A stretch of 64,000 nt of DNA from Candidatus Kuenenia stuttgartensis (GTDB lineage: Bacteria > Planctomycetota > Planctomycetia > Pirellulales > UBA1268), in assembly GCA_945891385.1 (NCBI GenBank), contig CAMDDJ010000002.1:62001-126000 (forward strand). Direction: 5' to 3'. Below the pieces are notes generated by a model. The model saw only the letters and a program-made list of their open reading frames with translations. It did not search any database and was not told the origin of the DNA. The translations under genes were made by a program, and so were the position numbers. Within the stretch, counting starts at the first letter, position 1, and each line of letters begins with the position of its first letter. Shown piece after piece: positions 1-8,742 of the stretch.

Positions 1-550
1 ACGCCAAATAGCAGGAATCCAACGAGAAACAGGCGAGCCCGAGGATGAACCCAAAGGCGGTGGCCAAGTGACGGCGTGCATAGGTGTTTGCTTCGCTGGG
101 CGTCTTGTCGTGTGTCAGCTGGCCCGCTTGAACTCGCCTCGTCCAGCACAGACAGCACCCGGACACTGATGGGGACAGGCGGAAACGGCCTTGATCGCCG
201 GGTGTCTTGTGCACGTACCGCCGGCCCCGGATGCGAATACCTCATGGGCTGCATAACTTGGCTCCTGACATGACTCCGGGCTCTACAAGCGGGGTACTTG
301 GATGGGCTGGCTGCAGGGCTGGCTCTGGCACCAGTCCCAGAGAAAACACCATGAGTAAGCCGCTAGAAATAAATGGCGAGAATGCCCCCGAAAAAGCGCA
401 TCTGCTCGTAATTGCCCTGAAAAACAGCGGATTCAGTGGGCCCGCAGCTTGAGCAACACCACATCTCGGGGGGCTGCTCACGCTAGGCTGTGGACGACGG
501 CCGGCCCCCGATTTGCCCCACTATTCCAGCCCGTTGGCAGCACGCCCCAC
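1..550. other. No convincing gene at left edge
   Basis: Several short frames are open here on both strands, but none has a recognisable domain, a good ribosome binding site or codon use like the neighbouring genes. The reverse strand near positions 1-85 reads as a hydrophobic stretch in one frame. It could be the end of a membrane protein gene lying outside the window, but this is too short to call. Confidence 0.4.
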
Positions 551-1195
551 ATGCCCCACGAAGAACCACCAGAGTCCGAGGAGTCGTACGACGAGATAGC
601 CGCGTGCCTGAAAGATCTAGCCGCGGGAGACGATGGGGCCAGAACCCGGATCATTGAGATCTGCCACGGCCGGCTTCGTGAACTCTCCAGCAGGCTTTTG
701 GGAAAGTTTGCCCGGGTTCGTCGCTGGGACAACACAGATGACGTCGCCCAAAACGCGGCCCTCAGGCTCTACCGGGCGCTTGCTGAAGTCGTGCCTGATT
801 CACCGCGCGGCTTGATGGGCCTGATGGCAACGCAGATTCAGCGGGAACTACTCGATCTGGCCAGAAAGCACTCGGGCCCCATGAGCTACGCGGCTAACCA
901 TGACACGAACGTCCGAGAGGGCTCAGACGGCGACGTGTATGTGGTCGAAGAAACTCTCCACGAGCCCGAACAGGACGAAGAGCTACCCCTTGATCGCTGG
1001 GAGAGCTTTCATGCAGCTGTCGAGAAACTTCCCGAGGAGCACCGGGAGGTCTTCAAGCTCGCATGGTATCTCGGAATGACCCAGACAGCCGTCGCGGAAG
1101 CCTTGGGAATCTCGCGACGAACAGTCCAAAAGCGCTGGGAAGAAGCCCGGGAGAAAATCCGCCAGCAGATCGATGCGGACTCTGGCGGCGAATAA
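551..1195 (+). CDS. ECF-type RNA polymerase sigma factor
   Basis: Predicted extracytoplasmic-function sigma factor of about 214 aa that would direct RNA polymerase to a dedicated promoter set. A region 2-like helix with the pattern RRWDNTDDVAQNAALRLY lies near residues 57-75. A region 4 helix-turn-helix is present near the C-terminus (LPEEHREVFKLAWYLGMT followed by AEALGISRRTVQKRW). The frame is open from 449, but the extra 34 residues look non-coding, so the ATG at 551 is preferred. No anti-sigma factor or kinase gene is adjacent, so its signal is unknown. It lies just left of the replication genes of the integrated element and may or may not belong to it. Confidence 0.8.
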   Translation: MPHEEPPESEESYDEIAACLKDLAAGDDGARTRIIEICHGRLRELSSRLLGKFARVRRWDNTDDVAQNAALRLYRALAEVVPDSPRGLMGLMATQIQRELLDLARKHSGPMSYAANHDTNVREGSDGDVYVVEETLHEPEQDEELPLDRWESFHAAVEKLPEEHREVFKLAWYLGMTQTAVAEALGISRRTVQKRWEEAREKIRQQIDADSGGE

Positions 1196-2191
1196 CGGGC
1201 TATCGGTAGAAGCCCGAACAACGAGGCCACCACCCAGCACGCAGACAGGAACGAGCGAGAACTGGGTTTGCATAGTCAAGCCACGCCGCTCGAAGGCATG
1301 GCGTAGCGGGTTATTCCGGTGCTCATGGGTGAGCCCCCTTCTCAATCGCGCTCTGAGGGCTTGTCCGGGGCGTCTAGCTTCGGGAGATCTCTGGGCAGCC
1401 ATGCAGGTGAAGGCCCGCTATACGCCATTTCTGGGCTTCCGTTGGCTTTTTTGGCCGCCTTCGAGGTGCGTAGGCGAACCAGAGGGGGGAAGTGGGTTTT
1501 CTTAACAAAACCCGCTTGGGGCTGACCGGGAGCGGCTTTCTGGGGAGCCGTGTGCAGAGTCAAGAAGAGACTCAGCGAAGTTTTGAAGACTTTCCCAAGA
1601 TTCTGATGATTTGTAAGGGCGTAGAGCCAGCAAGACTCGGGGGCTCGCTCAACACGCTGGCAGACATGGGATTATTTGACGCAAAAAGGCTCGCACCGAA
1701 AGTAGGGAGTCGCATCGTGGGGCGGACTGGTTTGCCGACGGTTGCTGGTATGTACTGGAACATCGGGACGTGATTCAGCGACTGGCCCTTTTCGACAACG
1801 ACTTGCTCGGCCACTTGCTCGGGTAAAGAACACGGCCCGAGCTTTCCCTCCAATGTGCCCGGGAAGACTGGTTACGATCGGCGGGAATAATCCCCGTTGT
1901 GTCCGATGGATTGTTTTTCCTACTTCGGTCTTTCTGCTGGTGGTGCCGGTGAGCCGTCAGGCGATCCGGCCCACCCTGAATACCCTATGGGGTGTCAGAC
2001 ACAAGCTGGTCAGTATCAGACCGACAGGCATGACACATTACTCGGGCCCAATTGGAATTATTCCCGGGTGTCCGGATTGTCAGATCACTCAGCTCCGACC
2101 TCGAATAGCCGCGTCCCCGCAGGTCCGCCCGAGTCTCTGACGTGGCGAATCCAGTCGAAACTCGGCTGACTAGTGGCGACGATTTAAATAT
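1196..2191. other. Intergenic region without recognisable gene
   Basis: About 1 kb between the sigma factor and the convergent winged-helix gene. Open frames exist (for example around 1492-1773 and 1742-2140) but lack recognisable domains, consistent codon use or clear ribosome binding sites. The only structured feature seen is a hairpin at 1490-1517. The stretch could hold decayed genes or the end of the integrated element, but no copy of tRNA sequence was found that would mark an attachment site. Confidence 0.45.
1490..1517. terminator. Hairpin, possible bidirectional terminator
   Basis: An 11-bp stem (AAGTGGGTTTT pairing with AAAACCCGCTT, one G-T pair) surrounds a 6-base loop. The T-rich and A-rich arms resemble a bidirectional intrinsic terminator between the sigma factor and the convergent genes to the right. 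It lies about 300 bases beyond the sigma factor stop, so the link to that gene is weak. Confidence 0.4.
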
Positions 2192-2731
2192 TTAGGCAGG
2201 TTTTGGCTGCGGCGACTTGGTCTTCTTCGCGTTACCGCTCGCATTTGCCCGAGATGGCCGCGGGGGCTGGCGAAGCGGGTTGTCCTTCGGCAGCAATTTG
2301 ATTCCGAGCTGGTACTTATTGCAGCCGCGGCCGTAGCCCCCAGTTTTCAGCTTTCGGAGCAGCTTGTTCAGAATCAGCACCTCGATGTGCCGGCAAATCG
2401 TCCGGTCGCTGACGCCCATGATCTTTGCGAGCTGCCCATGCGAGATCTGCACGATGCCGTCTTTGGCCTCGCGGTAGAATACGACCCATAACAGGGCCGT
2501 GAAGGGCTCCAGACCAATCAGCGTCTCGTCGACGAACCGATTGAGCAGTTTGATCTTCTTCTCAAGCCTGCCGGGTTCCCTCGACTGGATTGGGGCGGCC
2601 TGAGCACACTGGCTGCCGCCGCTCTCATCGATTTCGGGCACGCACATTTGGGTGGCCTCAAGAATGACCCGGACGGTCTCTGGAGCATGGTTTGTAGGCT
2701 TGGACTCAGGTGACCCATTCGTGATCTGCAT
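2192..2731 (-). CDS. Winged helix-turn-helix protein of the element
   Basis: A 179-aa DNA-binding protein. A winged-helix region at about residues 85-150 includes a helix-turn-helix reading HGQLAKIMGVSDRTICRHIE, and is followed by a basic, proline-rich tail. It is the last gene of a minus-strand operon and overlaps the helicase gene by 26 bases. In plasmids and satellite elements, proteins of this type act as replication accessory factors or as repressors. The order primase, helicase, winged-helix protein suggests a role in replication or copy control, but that is inference. Confidence 0.6.
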   Translation of the reverse strand: MQITNGSPESKPTNHAPETVRVILEATQMCVPEIDESGGSQCAQAAPIQSREPGRLEKKIKLLNRFVDETLIGLEPFTALLWVVFYREAKDGIVQISHGQLAKIMGVSDRTICRHIEVLILNKLLRKLKTGGYGRGCNKYQLGIKLLPKDNPLRQPPRPSRANASGNAKKTKSPQPKPA

Positions 2732-3851
2732 CGCTTCCTCCGTGGGCTTGGCGTGTGGCGTTGAGGGTGTGGGGCTTCGGTCGGGCTGGCGGTCGTGGGG
2801 AAGCCGAAACTCCTGTAGCCGGCGAGATTGGCCCCTGCGACTCTCCGCCCGTTTTTCGCGGCTGCTTCGCGGCGGCCTTCTCGACGGACCGCACCGTGAA
2901 CTTTTGGTACCGGCCGTCGAACAGGAGCGGAATATTCGTCTTGAGCGTGTTTCGGGCCTTCACATGGTGCAGCCACATGGGCAGCGGCTGGTAATCGCCG
3001 TCCGAGGCTTGGTAGACGCGGGCTCCCCTTTCGTAGGCCAAAAGGAAGGCGTCATTGCAGGAGCTTTCGATTTCGGAGCTGTGCAGAAACACTGCCGTAT
3101 CCCGCTCGTCATACGTCGTTCGGCCGACGCGACCTTGGAGGTGCTTGACGCCTTCCCGGGAGATCTGGGCCGCGGCGACAACGCACGGCCCCCTACTGGC
3201 GAGATCCCGGAGCATCGGCATGATCCGCCCGACGCGATCGCCCACCTCGCCGTCGTAGCCCTCCAGCCGCAGCTTCTGGAGGGTATCGATGACCACGATG
3301 TCAGCCCGGAACGCCTCGGCCCGCTCGACAACCTGTTCGAGCGAAAACGGCATTTCCATGAACTCGATTCGGTCGGCGACGCTCTGCAGGGCAGCACGGG
3401 CCACCGCGAGTTTTTCCGGCGTGCAGCGGTCGCGGTCTCGGGCCTGCACATCCCTGAGGTTGATGCCCCCGAGCTTGGCGGTCAGCATCTCGACGAGTTC
3501 CGGCACCATGCTCTCGTTGTTGGCGACGAGCACCCGAAGAGACGGCGTGATCTGCATGGCCTGCCAAGTCAGGTTCATCATCAGCGGCGTCTTGCCTACG
3601 TTCGGCGGCCCGCCGAGCACCATGACGGAGTGTGGCCGGAACGCGAGCGTGCCCCAGCCTTCTCCGACCGGCCACTGCACGGGGGGCACGCCGGCCTCGA
3701 GGTCGATGAAGTACGTGTCCAGCATGTCGGCCAGCAGCGTCGTGCGGCCGGGCCCGATGTCGTCGCCGAAATCAGCGCCGTCTGATAGTGACGGTGATCG
3801 ATACGCTCCATCGGCGTCCTCATCATCGAAGTTCTCTGGGGGCATCATCAC
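2706..3851 (-). CDS. RecA-fold replicative helicase-like ATPase
   Basis: A 381-aa ATPase of the RepA/DnaB-like RecA fold (AAA_25 type). The Walker A motif GGPPNVGKT is at residues 80-88, and the Walker B strand DIVVID ends at about D189. A later motif, VVAAAQISRE, resembles the DnaB-family H3 region. The C-terminal 60 residues are basic and proline-rich and look disordered. There is no DnaB N-terminal domain. It overlaps the upstream primase gene by the 4 bases ATGA, so the two are probably translationally coupled and unwind and prime DNA for the same element. An alternative role is a regulatory ATPase. Confidence 0.75.
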   Translation of the reverse strand: MMMPPENFDDEDADGAYRSPSLSDGADFGDDIGPGRTTLLADMLDTYFIDLEAGVPPVQWPVGEGWGTLAFRPHSVMVLGGPPNVGKTPLMMNLTWQAMQITPSLRVLVANNESMVPELVEMLTAKLGGINLRDVQARDRDRCTPEKLAVARAALQSVADRIEFMEMPFSLEQVVERAEAFRADIVVIDTLQKLRLEGYDGEVGDRVGRIMPMLRDLASRGPCVVAAAQISREGVKHLQGRVGRTTYDERDTAVFLHSSEIESSCNDAFLLAYERGARVYQASDGDYQPLPMWLHHVKARNTLKTNIPLLFDGRYQKFTVRSVEKAAAKQPRKTGGESQGPISPATGVSASPRPPARPKPHTLNATRQAHGGSDADHEWVT

Positions 3852-5554
3852 GCTTCCTCTTCATTGGTGTTACTCGGATTGCTTTCACCTGTACCGGGCC
3901 ATGAAGCTGTTTCCGAAGTCCGCACCTGCCTTGGCCTCCGCATGTAGCTGACGGCTCCGTCGATCTGATGTGAGATTTCCGTCGGGCTCAGGCCGCACAT
4001 CAGGGCAGCGGGGGACAGCAGTTGGTAGGCCGCTCCCCGCGAGCACCCCACCTGCAGGAGATTCACAGCCGCCCGGAATAGCCTTTTGGCCCGCGTGAGT
4101 ACCGGTGCACCGTTGTGCATAAAATCGAACGTGTCGCCGTAGACCCAATCGCCTGAATCGATGCTCTGGGTCATCGCGAACGTGCGGCTGTCGGCGAAGG
4201 CGACTGCGTACGGCCACAGGTCGCTGAGCACGTACAACGGGGTGCTCTGCCATGCCGGCGGGTCGAACGGTCGCGGGGCTGCAGCAAGCTGCCGGATCGC
4301 ATCGACGTCGAGCACGTGCAACTCTTCAAAATTCAGCACTATTTTGTAAAGGCCGGTTTCCTCATGCCGCGTGTTCGGGGCCCGCAGCATGGCGTTGGGC
4401 TTGTACATGTTCCAGTCGATCGCTTCGTGCCACGTCGCGTCATCTCGTGGGTCCCAAGCGACTGCAGGTGCTTGGCTGCCCCGAGACGCATCAGCAGCAC
4501 ACCTTTCATCCAAAGCGGTGGCAGGCGAACAGAGCATGATCGTCGCCTGATCCGCGATGACTTGGCAGAACTGGCCAGTCGCAAACTCAAAGTTAGTCCG
4601 CGGTGCCATCCCCCCGACACCCGAAGGAAACATCACGTGCACGCCACGGTTTCCGGAAAAGAAAACGAGGATTTGCTCCTCAGGTATCCCGAGCCTCACA
4701 AGGGCAGTCACGAAGTACCGGGCTGGCTGCAACACATCTGCCAGACTGTTTGGGCCATCGAAATCCACCACACAACGACGGCACCATGCGACGCCCCGAT
4801 ACCCTGCCACTGAACCACCGTGAGCTTGCTGATAGACCCTGAGATCGTGCGTGTACTCGAAAACCGAGAGATGAGCAGGCATCTCAGGCTGAACAGTCGG
4901 CTCTACGCGGGCATACTGAGCAAACACCTCGTCGGTCGCCACAAGCGTTCGCCGGCCTTTTTTTCCACCGACCCTCAGCATCGACCGCGAACAATCCGCT
5001 GCAAACTTGTCGGCCTGAACGGAAAAGTGGCTGGCATCGTCATTTTTCCGAACGGCCTTCGGTCCCGTGACAATCAGGCCCTTGATCTGGGCGAGGACGG
5101 ACGAATGAAGAATGGGCAAGGGTGGAGGCTCAATACCTTGCTCTCGAAGTTCCCGTCTGTCGGCTTCGAGTTCCGCAAGGCTCAGCTCAGTGACTAACGC
5201 TGCGGGCCCGAACTCGTGTGCAATACCACCAGTCGGTTCCGTGCAGACGCCGTTCACGAAGGTGACGACAGTCGACTTTCCGGCAAGCCGGAAGTCTTTG
5301 ACGGTCGTGTAGGGTTTCCCGCGGGTGGAACGCCGTGTAACGACGTCAACGTCAACCAGCTGGCCTTGGTGAAGTGCTCTCGCCCGCTCGATCAGCACGT
5401 GCCCGAAAAACCGTCCCGACACAGGGCGACCTGCGAGCGGCTTCTCGGTACACGCAAACGACACGTCAACGGCATGTCGCCCGCGGTCACGGATTGTTCG
5501 GCGGCTTTTGACCCGGGCCCGATACGTGCCGGGCTGCATGTGGGCGTTTTTCAT
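3848..5554 (-). CDS. Archaeo-eukaryotic-type (AEP) DNA primase
   Basis: A protein of about 568 aa carrying the three AEP catalytic motifs. The metal-binding VVDFDGP is near residues 262-268. SGNRGVH, the SxH-type motif, is near 300-306. An aspartate near 380 is followed by LRAPNTRHEETGLYK near 390-404. The N-terminal 250 residues are unlike known primases and may be an OB-like or DNA-binding region. A C-terminal helical region resembles PriCT-type domains. The frame is open to 5647, but the extra N-terminus looks spurious, so ATG 5554 is chosen. An ATG 15 bases further in is also possible. It heads the primase-helicase-winged-helix operon of the integrated element. Confidence 0.8.
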   Translation of the reverse strand: MKNAHMQPGTYRARVKSRRTIRDRGRHAVDVSFACTEKPLAGRPVSGRFFGHVLIERARALHQGQLVDVDVVTRRSTRGKPYTTVKDFRLAGKSTVVTFVNGVCTEPTGGIAHEFGPAALVTELSLAELEADRRELREQGIEPPPLPILHSSVLAQIKGLIVTGPKAVRKNDDASHFSVQADKFAADCSRSMLRVGGKKGRRTLVATDEVFAQYARVEPTVQPEMPAHLSVFEYTHDLRVYQQAHGGSVAGYRGVAWCRRCVVDFDGPNSLADVLQPARYFVTALVRLGIPEEQILVFFSGNRGVHVMFPSGVGGMAPRTNFEFATGQFCQVIADQATIMLCSPATALDERCAADASRGSQAPAVAWDPRDDATWHEAIDWNMYKPNAMLRAPNTRHEETGLYKIVLNFEELHVLDVDAIRQLAAAPRPFDPPAWQSTPLYVLSDLWPYAVAFADSRTFAMTQSIDSGDWVYGDTFDFMHNGAPVLTRAKRLFRAAVNLLQVGCSRGAAYQLLSPAALMCGLSPTEISHQIDGAVSYMRRPRQVRTSETASWPGTGESNPSNTNEEEA

Positions 5555-5677
5555 CACGACGGCTCCATAGGAAGGCTCGTAGCTCGATCGCTTGGTGGAT
5601 CGCCTCGCCGCCAATGACGGACAGCTCGACGACCCCCAATCAGCCAAAGTAGAGAGCCTCTCCAGCCGAACTTTCGG

Positions 5678-5697
5678 TTTTCAGTTCGCTTTTCACC
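5678..5697 (-). repeat. 20-bp element repeat, copy 1
   Basis: On the minus strand this reads GGTGAAAAGCGAACTGAAAA. An exact copy lies on the plus strand at 7272-7291. Together with bases up to about 5725 it forms an imperfect palindrome, because TGAAAAGCCGAAAACC follows on the plus strand. It sits upstream of the primase gene and just below the stop of the next gene. Such a site could be an operator or part of a replication origin. Confidence 0.6.
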
Positions 5698-5755
5698 GGG
5701 ACAGGATGAAAAGCCGAAAACCACCTGCCGGCTGGCCCACAAGGCCGCCCTCGGC

Positions 5756-7174
5756 CTAGCGGAATGCCCGGGCAGCCGCGGCGTACTTCTTCAGAGCGGC
5801 GGCCGACAGGCCGAACGTGTGGGGCACGCGACGATTCCTGTCCGGTTCGGTCGGAATCACGATGCCCAAGCCCGCTGCCTTCTTCAGCCGCCGGTCCAAC
5901 CACGACGACCACCCCTCCCCGCGGGGCCGGAGCGTTTGGAGCGGCCCTTCGAGGCGAACCTTGGTGAACACGCCCTTCGGCTGCTCGTCCAGCAGTCGCA
6001 CGAACGCCACGACGAGCAGCTTCAGTTCGTCATGGCCGTCACGGTCCAGTGCAGTCCAATCTGGGAGCGGCTTCTTTGGCTGCTGCTTCAGGCGTAGGTG
6101 CCGCTCCGCCCGCTCCTGCTGGCGTGTTACCACGATCCCCGCTTCCATGAGCCGGGATTCCAGCTCCTTCAGCATGTACTGCAACCGCCCGGCTGACTCG
6201 AGGGCGTCGTCGTCGAGGGAGAGGGTTGCCTGCAGGGATCGGATCAGGCTCCTGAACAGTTGCTGGCCAAGGTTCCTCCGGGCCCGGACGCTCGCAACGA
6301 CCCGGAGAATCTCCTCGATGAGCCTCCTCGCCTCGGTGTTCCCAGCCTGCTCGGCCTTCTCAAGATGCTCGTCCGTGAACTTCCCGAGCACGGCTGCGAA
6401 GGCATCCGCAGCATCCATGAGTCGCTTTCGCTCTGCCTCGGCGGCACGCAGCCATGCCAGCGTGCTTTCCGTAGGATGCTTTTCAAAGTCGATCGAGCGG
6501 CTCGCCAGCTTCACGATGAACGCCCGAGCCGCGGACTCTGCTCCGAGCAGGGCATCCTCGACAGGCTGCGGCAGTGAACTCCGGCTCTGGTTCCCCTGCG
6601 ACTGGGCATTTCGGATCGCCTTTACCCGACGCTCGATCTCGTCGGCTATATCGTTCAGCCCGGCGAGCACTTGGGTGACTGCCCGGATTTCCGTGAGCAT
6701 GCTCTCGCGGTCCGACTTGCTGATGCCGCCACGGGCACGCACTGCCAGCTGATCGACCAATCTGGAGAGAACGCCGAGGTACTCCGTGAAGCCTTCCGTC
6801 TCAAGTTCGAACAGCACCCGCGAGCAGAGACTGTCGCCGTCAGTTCCGTGCTCATTGACCAGCCTGCTGAATGTGGCCTGTCGCTCTCGGAGCCCAGCCG
6901 CCAGTCCAGCCATGCGATTCCGAAAACGAGTTTCGAGGTTTCGGGTGGTGATGGCCTTCAGTCGCTCTTCAACAGCGTCGCCGTGGAGCTGCTCCGCCTC
7001 CGCCGCGAGTTCACGAAGCCCCTGAGCGAATGCCAGTAGCTCGGCGGCCCCCTTCGAACTAGCCGACGGGTCAGCCTGCCGCTTCGCACTGCCCGCCCCG
7101 CTCCGACTTCGCGATGTCGTCTGCGGGACTGCCAGCCGACGGGCTTTCCGCGTTTGTCCGCTGGCTCTTGGCAT
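5756..7174 (-). CDS. Large helical protein of unknown function
   Basis: A 472-aa protein not recognised as any known family. The first 45 residues are basic and probably disordered. Residues 45-360 are almost entirely alpha-helical and rich in Ala, Glu, Arg and Leu, with several heptad-like stretches that suggest coiled coils. The last 90 residues look like a compact winged-helix-like domain ending LSAAALKKYAAAARAF. It is transcribed in the same direction as the primase operon, about 200 bases upstream of it, and has its own control region carrying the 20-bp repeat. A role in element maintenance, partition or phage interference is possible but cannot be assigned. Confidence 0.6.
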   Translation of the reverse strand: MPRASGQTRKARRLAVPQTTSRSRSGAGSAKRQADPSASSKGAAELLAFAQGLRELAAEAEQLHGDAVEERLKAITTRNLETRFRNRMAGLAAGLRERQATFSRLVNEHGTDGDSLCSRVLFELETEGFTEYLGVLSRLVDQLAVRARGGISKSDRESMLTEIRAVTQVLAGLNDIADEIERRVKAIRNAQSQGNQSRSSLPQPVEDALLGAESAARAFIVKLASRSIDFEKHPTESTLAWLRAAEAERKRLMDAADAFAAVLGKFTDEHLEKAEQAGNTEARRLIEEILRVVASVRARRNLGQQLFRSLIRSLQATLSLDDDALESAGRLQYMLKELESRLMEAGIVVTRQQERAERHLRLKQQPKKPLPDWTALDRDGHDELKLLVVAFVRLLDEQPKGVFTKVRLEGPLQTLRPRGEGWSSWLDRRLKKAAGLGIVIPTEPDRNRRVPHTFGLSAAALKKYAAAARAFR

Positions 7175-7271
7175 GGTGACGCCTGACCGTCAGGGCTGAG
7201 CTGCTCGTGCCGAGCCGCCCGGGAATTACGGACGCCCAGTATGGCGGCCACAACGCCCCCACGAAACCACG

Positions 7272-7291
7272 GGTGAAAAGCGAACTGAAAA
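7272..7291 (+). repeat. 20-bp element repeat, copy 2
   Basis: Exact plus-strand copy of the 20-mer at 5678-5697. It lies in the 223-bp divergent region between the helical protein gene (starts 7174, minus) and the helix-turn-helix gene (starts 7398, plus). Its position in a second control region of the same element supports a shared regulator or replication protein. Confidence 0.6.
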
Positions 7292-7397
7292 GCAAATACG
7301 TCATGACGGGGGTGTTCTGCTCCTAGGAAGACGCCAAGCCGTTTGCGACCGGGGCGGTTACCTCGGCGACTCGGCAGGCATTCAAAGGAGACCCACG

Positions 7398-7658
7398 ATG
7401 ACCGATACCTCACCTTGGGACGACGACGAGATCGACGCCGCAGAAGAAGACCACACGGAATACGAGCCCATGGAGCCGCTCCTGCTCACAGCAGAGGCGG
7501 CAGCCGACTTGCTCTGCATCAGCACGAAGACCCTCTCACGGCTTGTCCGACGCGATCGTATTCGGTGCGTCGAGATCGTTGCTGCTGGTTTCCGCAGGCC
7601 GATCCGTCGATTCCGTCTCGCCGACCTGAAGGCATTCATCGACTCGTCGCTCAGCTAG
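7398..7658 (+). CDS. Excisionase-type helix-turn-helix protein
   Basis: An 86-aa protein. An acidic N-terminus is followed by a MerR-like HTH_17 domain at residues 30-85, containing LTAEAAADLLCISTKTLSRL, then a basic wing and a closing helix LADLKAFIDS. This domain is typical of excisionases and of small DNA-binding proteins on integrated elements. A strong ribosome binding site AAAGGAG lies 9 bases before the ATG. It is the first of three plus-strand genes that run toward the integrase. It probably binds recombination or promoter sites of the element. Confidence 0.7.
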   Translation: MTDTSPWDDDEIDAAEEDHTEYEPMEPLLLTAEAAADLLCISTKTLSRLVRRDRIRCVEIVAAGFRRPIRRFRLADLKAFIDSSLS

Positions 7659-7689
7659 TTCACGCCACCAGTTCACAGGAGCATCTCGC

Positions 7690-8184
7690 ATGAAACTCAC
7701 CTCACGCCCCGCACGCCACCGCAGCCATGCACGGCCGTGCCGCCGAGCCCGCCGAACCGCAGCCACTCCGCTGCGACGAAGCCACGGCCGAGAGTACTTC
7801 TTCCGAGTCGTCGAGCAGTTGAAGATTCACCTACCAGCCAGCCGCCCAGTGATCGTGCTGGCCGGCAGGCAGCTCTCCAAGAAGGATGGAGATTGCTGCG
7901 TCTTACGCGGGAAGTTCCAGATTCGTGTGTCACGGGAGCTGAATGAATCAGAGGCCGTCGATGTCCTGCTGCATGAATGGGCGCACGCTCTCTCGTGGGA
8001 GGCATGCGTCGGCAAGGTCGCGTATAGCAGAAGCATCTCGGACCACGAGTTTGACCGGCTGTCCCACGGGCCGAAGTGGGGGCTCGCCTTCAGCCGGGTC
8101 TACCTGTGCTTCACGTCTGAGATCGCGTTGACGCTTCAGGCCGAGGATCTCAACGCCGCGGTGGCCCGCGGCAGGAGAGGCTGA
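7690..8184 (+). CDS. SprT-like zinc metallopeptidase-fold protein
   Basis: A 164-aa protein with a basic N-terminus. The zinc-binding helix LLHEWAHALSW (HExxH) is near residue 98, and a downstream HGPKWG motif near residue 127 could supply the third ligand, as in SprT-like and related small peptidases. A good AGGAG sequence precedes the ATG at 7690. It lies 31 bases after the helix-turn-helix gene, so the two are probably cotranscribed. Proteins of this kind occur on planctomycete integrated elements, but their substrate is unknown. No signal peptide is seen, so it should act in the cytoplasm. Confidence 0.65.
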   Translation: MKLTSRPARHRSHARPCRRARRTAATPLRRSHGREYFFRVVEQLKIHLPASRPVIVLAGRQLSKKDGDCCVLRGKFQIRVSRELNESEAVDVLLHEWAHALSWEACVGKVAYSRSISDHEFDRLSHGPKWGLAFSRVYLCFTSEIALTLQAEDLNAAVARGRRG

Positions 8185-8286
8185 AGATGAGGCCGCACGC
8201 GGCGGAAGACTGAAGTACGTAAAAACCACCCCTCCGCTGCTTCCGAATCCTTTTTCCCGAATTCCCATTTTTTCCCACCAACGCAC

Positions 8287-8742
8287 ATGCAAACCCAACC
8301 CATGAAAACCGCTTCGGAACCCGCACAGGACGCCCGTCTGGCTGTCGCATGCTTCGACCTTCCGGATCTTGGCGTACCTGTGGGCATGCCGGTGTCTGCC
8401 GCCTCGGAGGCCAGACTGTCGGCCATCCAGCCGGCAGCAACGCCCACGTCCTCCAAGAAACGCCGCGGGACCGCCGACTACGTCCGACCACGCGACTTGG
8501 CCCTCCAGTGGGGCGTCTGCGTCGACAAGGTGCTGAACTTCATCCGCTCGGGTGAACTGCGGGCCTTCAACGTCGCCGCCAAGAACGCCAAGCGGCCCCG
8601 CTACCGAATCCCGCTCGAATCTGTCCGGCAGTTCGAGGAACTGACCCGGGCCGTGGCTGTCCCGGCAGCCCCCGCCCCGTCGGCCCCATCGCGGAGACGC
8701 AAGAGCGCCTCGGCTACACCGTCCCGTCGCACCTACTTCTGA
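8287..8742 (+). CDS. Helix-turn-helix, excisionase-like protein
   Basis: A 151-aa protein with a MerR/excisionase-like HTH near residues 66-115, in which RPRDLALQWGVCVDKVLNFI is followed by a basic wing and PRYRIPLESVRQFEEL. The tail is rich in Ala, Pro, Ser and Arg. Its last 10 bases overlap the convergent integrase gene. The position beside the integrase, with the same domain class as many recombination directionality factors, makes it the better excisionase candidate of the two HTH genes here. This is inferred from context. Confidence 0.65.
   Translation: MQTQPMKTASEPAQDARLAVACFDLPDLGVPVGMPVSAASEARLSAIQPAATPTSSKKRRGTADYVRPRDLALQWGVCVDKVLNFIRSGELRAFNVAAKNAKRPRYRIPLESVRQFEELTRAVAVPAAPAPSAPSRRRKSASATPSRRTYF

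Noticed and set aside
1742-2169. Two overlapping open frames before the winged-helix gene
   Set aside because: They lack a ribosome binding site and domains, and their codon use does not match the neighbours.
1-8700. Search for a second tRNA-Ile fragment marking the left end of the element
   Set aside because: No clear copy of the 5' or 3' half of the tRNA was seen, so no attachment site pair is claimed.
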